This document shows, in pieces, positions 6,173 through 11,089 of a stretch of 11,089 nucleotides of DNA. The notes under the pieces are model-generated. The model saw only the letters and a list, made by a program, of their open reading frames with translations. It ran no database searches and was not told the DNA's origin. Position numbers and translations under genes: made by a program. Numbering within the stretch: the first letter of the stretch is position 1; the number at the start of each line of letters is the position of its first letter. The DNA comes from Rhizobacter sp. (lineage in GTDB: Bacteria; Pseudomonadota; Gammaproteobacteria; Burkholderiales; Burkholderiaceae_C): assembly GCA_025351675.1 (NCBI GenBank), contig JANXVK010000079.1, positions 1-11,089 of the forward strand, written 5' to 3'.

Positions 6173-7666
6173 ATGCATGAAATCGAACTGAAGCTGCAGG
6201 TGCCGGCGGCGCGCCGCGCGGCGGTCGACGCGGCCGTGGCGGGCAAGTCAACCGCGCCGCGGATGCGCCTCCAGGCCGCGTACCACGACACGCCCGAGCG
6301 CACGCTCGCCGCCGCCGGCTTGGCGCTGCGCCTGCGCCGCGAAGGTCGGCAGTGGGTGCAGACGCTGAAGGGCGCCGGCGACGATGGCCTGACGCGCGCC
6401 GAGCACAACGTGGCACGCGGCAGTGCTGCAGCGATGCCGGCGATTGAGCCGGCGCTGCATGCCGGAACACAGGTCGGCGAGCGGCTGATCGCGCTGCTCG
6501 GCACCGATGCCGCGCTGCAAACGCTCTACCGCACCGACATCCGCCGCCGCAGCCGCGCGCTGCCGGTGCGCGCGCCGGGGCGGGCCGGGTCGCGCGTCGA
6601 GCTGGCCTTCGATCTCGGCCGCATCGTCGCCGGCGAGTCGGCGATCGAGGTCTGCGAGCTCGAGATCGAGTTGCGCGCCGGGTCGCCGCGCGCCGTGATC
6701 GACACCGCGCGCCGCTGGCTGCCGCGCTTCGGCCTGTGGCTCGACGGCCGCAGCAAGGCCGAGCGCGGCGATCTGCTCGCGCGCGGCGAGGCGATGGCGC
6801 CGCCGCGGCTCGCGACGGCCCTGCGGCTCGACGCGGCGATGCCCGCGGCGGCTGCGTGGCAGGCGGTGCTGCGCAACTGCGCCGACCAGATCCTTGCGAA
6901 CGCGAGCCAGGTTGCCGCAGGCGAGCACGCACCCGAGCACGTCCACCAGTTGCGCGTCGGCCTGCGGCGGCTGCGCAGTGCGATCGCGCTGTTCGATCTC
7001 GACGACGCGGGGCTGGCCGATGGTGCCGGAGCGCTGTTCCGCGCACTCGGCGCGGCGCGCGATCAGGTCGTTGTCGACGCCGAGTTCGGGTCCGCCCTGG
7101 TCGACGCGATGCGGCGTGTGGGCGTGGCGGTCGACGCCGCGCCCGCAGTGCCACCCACGACGGCGGTGTCACCGGCAACGCGGTTGCGCGATGGCGCCAC
7201 CCAGCTCTTCCTGCTCGATCTGCTCGCCGCGATGCAGCCCGAACCCGGCAACGCGGCCGCGGATCCGCAGCCGCTGCGTGACGTGTTGGCCGCACGCCTG
7301 AATCGCTGGCATCGCCAGGTCAGCGGCGACATCAAACGCTACGCCGAGCTCGACGACACCGCACGCCACCGCCTGCGCAAGCGTGCGAAGCGGCTGCGCT
7401 ACGCCGCGGAGTTCTGCGCCGCGCTGTTCGGACGACGCGACGTGCGCCGCTACCTGAAGGTGCTGCGCGCGCTGCAAGAGCGGCTCGGTGCCGTCAGTGA
7501 CGTCCTCATCGCGATCGAAGCGTACGCGCCGCGCGCGCCGACCGACCCGCACGCGATGTTCGCGCTCGGCTGGCTTGCGGCGCGCCGCGAGGCCCTGATC
7601 GATGCGGCGAGCCCCGAGTTGAAGGCCTTCAGGAAGGTCGAGCGTTTCTGGAAGACGGGCGGCTGA
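6173..7666 (+). CDS. CYTH-CHAD protein, predicted inorganic triphosphatase
   Basis: A 497-residue cytoplasmic protein with an N-terminal CYTH domain (about 2-200) and a C-terminal CHAD domain (about 225-490), the layout of E. coli YgiF. CYTH enzymes of this type hydrolyse inorganic triphosphate in a tunnel lined with charged residues; CHAD domains bind polyphosphate. Seen in CYTH: the ExExK signature EIELK (3-7), YHDTP (37-41), RLR (53-55), K66 in TLKG, the second acidic set CELEIELR (161-168) and K195. Seen in CHAD: HVHQLRVGLRRLRSA (256-270) and RLRKRAKRLRYAAEF (400-414), both Arg/Lys/His rich. ATG 6173 puts the signature at residue 3, as usual; an in-frame ATG at 6089 would add 28 unconserved residues. 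Ribosome site weak. It lies 70 bases after the lipoprotein gene and may share its transcript. Confidence 0.93.
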   Translation: MHEIELKLQVPAARRAAVDAAVAGKSTAPRMRLQAAYHDTPERTLAAAGLALRLRREGRQWVQTLKGAGDDGLTRAEHNVARGSAAAMPAIEPALHAGTQVGERLIALLGTDAALQTLYRTDIRRRSRALPVRAPGRAGSRVELAFDLGRIVAGESAIEVCELEIELRAGSPRAVIDTARRWLPRFGLWLDGRSKAERGDLLARGEAMAPPRLATALRLDAAMPAAAAWQAVLRNCADQILANASQVAAGEHAPEHVHQLRVGLRRLRSAIALFDLDDAGLADGAGALFRALGAARDQVVVDAEFGSALVDAMRRVGVAVDAAPAVPPTTAVSPATRLRDGATQLFLLDLLAAMQPEPGNAAADPQPLRDVLAARLNRWHRQVSGDIKRYAELDDTARHRLRKRAKRLRYAAEFCAALFGRRDVRRYLKVLRALQERLGAVSDVLIAIEAYAPRAPTDPHAMFALGWLAARREALIDAASPELKAFRKVERFWKTGG

Positions 7667-7913
7667 GCGGTCTCGGGTTCGGTGACTCAACGGGCTCGAG
7701 CAGGCGTCGACCAGGCCATGAGCGGCAACACCTGCCACTTCGGCACCTACCCCAGCATTCGCGCGGCGGTACACGACGCGGCGAAGTCGCTACGAGGTTG
7801 GTGACCGAGATGACGCATCCAATCTCGGGCAAACGCCGGCGCGAGGCCGACGTCAGTGACAAGTTGACCGCCCGTCGTCGTTGCCGCGGCCTTCCCGGGC
7901 CGGCGTCGACAAC
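7667..7913. other. Intergenic region with a possible small broken reading frame
   Basis: This is a 247-base gap between a rightward gene and a leftward gene, both ending here. I see no strong terminator for either. An ATG at 7718 opens a 28-codon frame starting MSGNTCHFGTYPSIRAAVHD; after its stop codon, an adjacent frame reads on as LVTEMTHPISGKRRREADV, which hints at a decayed gene. I do not recognise the sequence, and it may be chance. Confidence 0.25.
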
Positions 7914-8654
7914 TCACAGCCTCAGCGTTCGCCCGAGGAAGAGCACGGGCCCGGTCGGCCGATTCACCGGCGAGCCGCCTTCGGGTTCGAGCGTAAGTTC
8001 GAACAACTGCTTCTCGCCGACGGCGGGCAGCAGCGCTGCCGGAAGTTCGGTGGTGCGGGCTGCGGCGACCAGGCCCAACGAGGTGGGTCCGGCCGCGCCC
8101 TCGGCCTTGGTCCAGAACTGCAATGCCTTGCCGGCAGGCACGGGTGACATCGGGCCCACCGGGATCAGGCGCACACGGTCACCGCGGGTGACCTCGACGA
8201 CCCAGCCGGTCGAGTTGTCCTGCGGCGCTTGCAGCACCGCCAGGTAGCGCGCCGGCAGCTCGGCAGGCGGCACCAGCAGCTGCAGGCCCAGCACGGTGGC
8301 CAGAACGGCCGAGGCCGCCACGGCGCAACTGCCAATCCACTTCCAGCGCCGAAGCTGCTGCCAAACCGAATCGTTGGCCGCAAGCTCGGCCGCTCGGTGG
8401 CGAGCGACATGAACCACGGCCGCCGTCGGCGTCAGCGCCGATTCGATCACCGGCCACAGATCGGGATTCGGCACTTGCTGGGGCACGCGATCCGTCAGGT
8501 GCAACAAACAGTCCTGCCAAAAATAGACTTCAGCGAGCAGCGCCCGGTCGTTCGGCAGCTCGCGCTCGAAAGCTCCGCGGTCTGCTGCGCTCATGGTGCC
8601 GAGCACATACTCGCCAGCCGTCGCGCTGCGTTCCTGGCTGTCAACAAGCGTCAC
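7914..8654 (-). CDS. RskA-type anti-sigma factor (membrane-anchored)
   Basis: A 246-residue single-pass anti-sigma factor of the RskA family. The cytoplasmic N-terminus has the anti-sigma domain AGEYVLGTMSAADRGAFE (13-30) with YFWQDCLLHL (44-53); one membrane helix follows at about 106-128; the remainder (130-246) is the periplasmic RskA domain with QFWTKAEGAAGPTSLGLV (179-196) and LEPEGGSPVNRPTGPVLFLG (222-241). Such proteins hold their ECF sigma factor inactive until an envelope signal causes release, often through proteolysis. Start GTG at 8654 overlaps the sigma gene's stop codon as GTGA and has AAGGAG eight bases upstream; an upstream GTG is worse placed. Note that the anti-sigma domain has no zinc-binding HxxxCxxC motif. 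Its partner is the sigma factor directly upstream. Confidence 0.92.
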   Translation of the reverse strand: MTLVDSQERSATAGEYVLGTMSAADRGAFERELPNDRALLAEVYFWQDCLLHLTDRVPQQVPNPDLWPVIESALTPTAAVVHVARHRAAELAANDSVWQQLRRWKWIGSCAVAASAVLATVLGLQLLVPPAELPARYLAVLQAPQDNSTGWVVEVTRGDRVRLIPVGPMSPVPAGKALQFWTKAEGAAGPTSLGLVAAARTTELPAALLPAVGEKQLFELTLEPEGGSPVNRPTGPVLFLGRTLRL

Positions 8655-9241
8655 GACAGACACTCCTTCAGGGCGATCAGGCCGCGGCGGATCCACGACT
8701 TGACGGTGCCGACGGGCGTTGCGAGTCGCCGCGAAATCTGCTCGTGCGTGTAGCCTTCGACAAAGGCATAAACGACGCATTCCCGCTTGCGTTCGTCAAG
8801 CGCCTCCAGACAACGGTTCAGTGAATCGGCGTCGACCGACGGCGACGCGCTTGCCGAGTGGCTGCTGGCGTGCCGGTCGGCGTAAGCCTCGATGTCGTCA
8901 CCGACCGCTGTTTCGCGCCCGGCCCGACGCGCCGCATCGAGTGCACGGTGCCTCACAACGGTGTAGACCCAGCCGCGCGCAGATCCCAGCTCGCGCTGGT
9001 AGGTGGTGGCGCGTTGCCATATTTGCAGAAAAGCATCTTGCAGCACGTCGTGCGCCGCATCGCGATCCCGCACGATGCGCAGCGCCACGCCGAGCAACCA
9101 CCGCGATTCGCGGTCATACAGCGCGCGCAGTGCCAGACGCTCGCCGCGTGCACAGGCCTCGAGGGTCGACTCGTAATCAAAGGGATCGAGCGCGCCGGGG
9201 CCGGTGGTGGATCTCAAAGAAATTCTCCGTGTCCTGCGCAT
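8651..9241 (-). CDS. ECF-type RNA polymerase sigma factor (SigK-like)
   Basis: A 196-residue extracytoplasmic-function sigma factor. Region 2 (about 38-107) shows LRALYDRESRWLLGVALRIV, the core-binding HDVLQDAFLQIWQRA (64-78) and GWVYTVVRHRALDAARR (90-106); region 4 (about 140-194) shows LEALDERKRECVVYAFVEGY and the helix-turn-helix HEQISRRLATPVGTVKSWIRRG (written here only as its ends, 166-187). ATG 9241 is used; a TTG at 9217 with GGAGA seven bases upstream is a credible alternative that removes eight residues. The gene overlaps the RskA-type gene downstream by four bases. A GCATCC-N17-GTAGT motif lies upstream on this strand and the same motif drives toward the divergent DUF4394 gene, which suggests autoregulation. 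Confidence 0.94.
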   Translation of the reverse strand: MRRTRRISLRSTTGPGALDPFDYESTLEACARGERLALRALYDRESRWLLGVALRIVRDRDAAHDVLQDAFLQIWQRATTYQRELGSARGWVYTVVRHRALDAARRAGRETAVGDDIEAYADRHASSHSASASPSVDADSLNRCLEALDERKRECVVYAFVEGYTHEQISRRLATPVGTVKSWIRRGLIALKECLS

Positions 9242-9294
9242 TGCCCGCCGATGTGCCGATGGGGCGCGCGGTGGTTCGACGTGACCACTTCCGG

Positions 9295-9324
9295 ACTACG
9301 AAGCAGACCGGCCTTCGGATGCAG
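9295..9324 (-). promoter_or_regulatory. Candidate ECF promoter of the sigma/anti-sigma operon
   Basis: Read leftward: CTGCATCC (9324-9317), 17 bases, then GTAGT (9299-9295). The sigma ATG lies 53 bases further on, leaving a leader of about 45 bases. The same hexamer, spacing and pentamer occur on the opposite strand 31 bases away, pointing to the DUF4394 gene. Other GCATCC copies I found in the window lack GTAGT at this spacing. Confidence 0.6.
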
Positions 9325-9332
9325 GCTCAGGC

Positions 9333-9343
9333 GGAAAAATATT
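9333..9343. promoter_or_regulatory. A+T-rich patch between the two ECF -35 elements
   Basis: GAAAAATATTC sits in the 34 bases separating the two GCATCC elements, in otherwise very G+C-rich DNA. It lies just upstream of both -35 elements, so it could serve as a shared UP element for the RNA polymerase alpha subunit, or as an activator site. This role is inferred from position alone. Confidence 0.35.
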
Positions 9344-9354
9344 CTTGCGTTGCG

Positions 9355-9384
9355 CTGCATCCGGATGCGTCGGCGCCAGGTAGT
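9355..9384 (+). promoter_or_regulatory. Candidate ECF promoter of the DUF4394 gene
   Basis: CTGCATCC (9355-9362), 17 bases, then GTAGT (9380-9384), identical in core and spacing to the motif on the other strand upstream of the sigma gene. Transcription from here would give a leader of about 120 bases before the ATG at 9512, longer than for the sigma gene. The -35 hexamer is also half of the perfect palindrome GCATCCGGATGC (9357-9368). Confidence 0.6.
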
Positions 9385-9511
9385 GCTGCTGATGGGTTGA
9401 ATTGATGTCCGTGCCGCAACCTTGCTCAGGCATTGATTCAACCATCGACCCTCTCTTTTTGCACCCACCACCCGCCTCCTTGAACAAGAAGGCCACTCCA
9501 GGAGAAATAGC

Positions 9512-10426
9512 ATGATGAAACGTCTGTCTTCAATCGCTGCGGCGTGTCTTGTCACCGCCACCTTTGCCACGCCGGCGACCTCCCAGACCCGCACCGACTC
9601 CTGGGGTTCGTACTCCGGCGGCTCGTGCGCCAGCGGCTCCCCGGACAGCAGCAGCTATGACCGATCCAGGACGCTGCAGGTGGTCGGTCTGACCAGCGAC
9701 AACCGGCTCGTCTGCTTCAACGAGTACTCGCCGCAAGAGGCCCGCAACATCAACTTCGTGTCCAACCTGTCCGGCGGTGACACCTTCCTGATCGGGATCG
9801 ACTTCAGGGTCCAGAACGGCTTGCTGTACGGCGTTGGCAATGCCGGCGGTGTCTATGTGATCGACACGGCCAACGCGGTCGCAGAGCTGGTCAACCGCTT
9901 GAGTGTCGCGCTCGACGGGAGTGCGGCGTACGGGGTCGACTTCAACCCGGCCGCAGACCGCCTGCGCATCACCAGCAGCAAGGGGCAGAACCTGCGGCAC
10001 AACGTGAATGCGGGAGGAGTCACCGTTGTCGATGGTGCGCTCAACTACACCCCCGGCGTCACGGCACTGGGCATCGTCGGCTCGGCATACACCAACAACG
10101 ACCTCAACGCCAACACCGCGACCACGCTGTACGCGCTCGACTCGACACTCGACCAGATCGCGCTGCAATCGCCGCCGAACGCCGGCACCTTGGCTGCCAC
10201 CGGAAAACTCACTGTCGATGCCACCGAGGTGGCGGGGTTCGACATCTACAGCACGATTCGAGACGGCGTGACAGTCGAAGTGCAATCGCTGGCGTCGATC
10301 AAGGCAGCTGACGGCTCGACCAGCCTGTACAGCGTGAAGCTGCCGACCGGCAAAGCCACGTTGCGCGGCAGGTTCGGTGCCCAGAACAGCGTGACCGACA
10401 TCGCGATCCCGCTGAACCAGCTCTGA
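9512..10426 (+). CDS. Secreted DUF4394 domain protein
   Basis: A 304-residue exported protein. The signal peptide has KR at 3-4, a hydrophobic core at 8-19 and a likely signal-peptidase site after ATS (22-24). A short Ser/Gly-rich stretch (29-50) leads to a DUF4394 domain (about 55-304), with VVGLTSDNRLVCFNE, LIGIDFRVQNGLLYGVGNAG (93-112), GVDFNPAADRLRITSSKGQN (141-160), SAYTNND (191-197), TLYALDSTLDQIALQSPPN (205-223) and VAGFDIYS (240-247). The repeated strand pattern suggests a beta-propeller-like fold; function is unknown to me. Two cysteines (39 and 68) could form a disulfide. AGGAGA at 9500-9505 is a good ribosome site; ATG 9515 is equally possible. It is divergent from the ECF sigma gene and carries a matching promoter motif, so it is the likely output of that regulon. 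Confidence 0.9.
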   Translation: MMKRLSSIAAACLVTATFATPATSQTRTDSWGSYSGGSCASGSPDSSSYDRSRTLQVVGLTSDNRLVCFNEYSPQEARNINFVSNLSGGDTFLIGIDFRVQNGLLYGVGNAGGVYVIDTANAVAELVNRLSVALDGSAAYGVDFNPAADRLRITSSKGQNLRHNVNAGGVTVVDGALNYTPGVTALGIVGSAYTNNDLNANTATTLYALDSTLDQIALQSPPNAGTLAATGKLTVDATEVAGFDIYSTIRDGVTVEVQSLASIKAADGSTSLYSVKLPTGKATLRGRFGAQNSVTDIAIPLNQL

Positions 10427-10447
10427 CCAGCGTCTACTGCTGACAGC

Positions 10448-10468
10448 CAACCGGCGCATTGCCGGTTG
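10448..10468 (+). terminator. Hairpin after the DUF4394 gene
   Basis: CAACCGGC (10448-10455), loop GCATT, GCCGGTTG (10461-10468): a perfect 8-bp stem 22 bases after the DUF4394 stop codon. No T-run follows, so it is not a textbook intrinsic terminator, but position and symmetry fit a terminator or transcript-end stabiliser. Confidence 0.6.
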
Positions 10469-10707
10469 ACCTTCCGCGAGCGTCGGCGCAGCGTTCGGCC
10501 AACCGCCGTCGCCACACCGCCTGACGCGCTGCGGTTCAAGCGCGCCGGCGGCCTCCCTTGCTGTGTGTTCTCGAACGCGCTCGGTCTTCGCCGGACATCG
10601 ACGCCTTCCTCAAGAGCCTCTCCCCGTGCCGACATCAGCTGCGGCACCTGCCCCAGAGCGATGAGTGAGCAACAGGTACGACCAGCAACCAGCAAGCCAA
10701 GGCGACG
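10469..10707. other. Non-coding or decayed region
   Basis: I see no gene that I can support here. One frame reads without stops up to 10669, ending in DIDAFLKSLSPCRHQLRHL, which looks somewhat protein-like but matches nothing I recognise and has no convincing start. The neighbouring transposase fossil suggests that this stretch is degraded mobile or ancestral DNA. Confidence 0.3.
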
Positions 10708-10958
10708 ATGTCGGCAGTCAAGCGCATGACCGATCCGGGCGGATCGCCTGGAGCCCGCAGGGCGACTGAGAATGCGCCCGGATCCGCCAAACTCAACGGC
10801 CATGACCCCCGGGCCCACCTCAAGGACGTGTTCGAGCGGCTGCCCACGCTATGAGGAACCGCGACCTCGCCCGGTTGCTGCCGCACAACTGGCAGGCCCC
10901 GGTCGCCAGCACCATCGCCGTGACGTTCGTCACCGTGCCGGTCGCCGTCGTCGCATAA
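10708..10958 (+). pseudogene. IS66-family transposase C-terminal fragment, frameshifted
   Basis: A frame ending at the stop codon 10852-10854 encodes GSAKLNGHDPRAHLKDVFER and LPTL, a clear match to the conserved C-terminal segment of IS66-family transposases (TnpC). The remainder, RNRDLARLLPHNWQAPVA, matching the family's final LLPHxW motif, continues in another frame from 10851 to a TAA at 10956-10958. A small indel near 10850 has therefore split the gene. The catalytic DDE domain, and over 400 residues of the usual 500 or so, are missing, and the sequence upstream of 10780 matches poorly, so this is a dead remnant. GGCGTTCGCGGAACG followed by TACG (about 10993-11011) resembles the end of an IS66 terminal repeat (compare a typical ...ACGCTTAC end), which would mark the element's former right boundary; that part is tentative. 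Confidence 0.75.
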
Positions 10959-11089
10959 CGGCCTCGACACGCCGACTTCATCGGCGCAAGAGTGGCGTTC
11001 GCGGAACGTACGGCCTGCCCGCTACCAAGTGGCGCGTTCCCGACCTAAGTGCGGATGAACCGGCAGATCGTGTTCGTGTTGAGAACGCA

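Noticed and set aside
7815..7820. Another GCATCC that might be an ECF -35
   Set aside because: No GTAGT occurs 17 bases downstream and no gene starts after it. Copies near 1930, 3522 and 5156 likewise lack the second element.
7880..7908. G+C-rich imperfect hairpin just after the anti-sigma gene as a terminator
   Set aside because: The stem is broken by a bulge and has no T-run; similar structures arise easily in DNA this rich in G+C.
7798..8247. A rightward frame of 149 codons antisense to the anti-sigma gene
   Set aside because: Ser/Thr/Arg-rich translation without motifs, opposed to a clear RskA domain.
9296..9496. A leftward 66-codon frame upstream of the sigma gene
   Set aside because: It crosses both promoter candidates, has no ribosome site and shows no recognisable sequence.
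10246..10818. A leftward 190-codon frame overlapping the end of the DUF4394 gene
   Set aside because: It is antisense to DUF4394 and to the transposase fossil, and its translation has no recognisable family.
1..11089. CRISPR arrays, tRNA or rRNA genes, phage attachment sites, plasmid origin near the ParA gene
   Set aside because: I saw no regularly spaced repeats, no cloverleaf-like tRNA sequence, no rRNA stretches and no iterons or parS-like repeats.

Overview
The window is about two-thirds G+C with dense coding. It looks like chromosomal DNA from a betaproteobacterium of the order Burkholderiales. The best taxonomic pointer is the coupled pair of a small DUF3460 gene and scpA, an arrangement I know from that order; the protein styles (KefF, LuxR-type regulator, CYTH-CHAD) fit too. 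I cannot name genus or species.

Layout: (1) 1-516, minus: 3'-truncated kefF-like flavodoxin-fold quinone reductase, normally the partner of a Kef potassium efflux antiporter, which would lie off the left edge. (2) 626-1721, plus: an orphan ParA-type ATPase, then a MaoC-type hydratase. (3) 1800-4437, plus: a two-component pair, a LuxR-type response regulator and, one base later, a six-helix membrane hybrid histidine kinase whose dimerisation hairpin carries an unusual in-frame insert. (4) 4450-5519, minus: scpA preceded by, and start/stop-overlapped with, the DUF3460 gene. (5) 5590-7666, plus: a lipoprotein with two BamE-like repeats, then a CYTH-CHAD protein (predicted triphosphatase plus polyphosphate-binding domain). 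(6) 7914-9241, minus: an RskA-type anti-sigma factor and an ECF sigma factor, translationally overlapped. (7) 9512-10426, plus: a secreted DUF4394 protein divergent from the sigma gene. (8) 10427-11089: a hairpin, then degenerate DNA with the C-terminal fossil of an IS66-family transposase split by a frameshift.

The most interesting signal lies between the sigma gene and the DUF4394 gene. Both strands carry the same bipartite motif, GCATCC-N17-GTAGT, pointing outward toward the two genes and flanking an A+T-rich patch. I read it as a divergent promoter pair recognised by the ECF sigma factor encoded here, so that the sigma factor, its membrane anti-sigma factor and the secreted DUF4394 protein form one self-contained envelope or secretion regulon. 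The layout recalls the mycobacterial SigK/RskA system with its secreted products, but with a different effector. This is inference from sequence alone.

Other points worth checking are the loop insertion in the histidine kinase, the orphan ParA, and a near-perfect 12-bp inverted repeat inside the 5' end of scpA.
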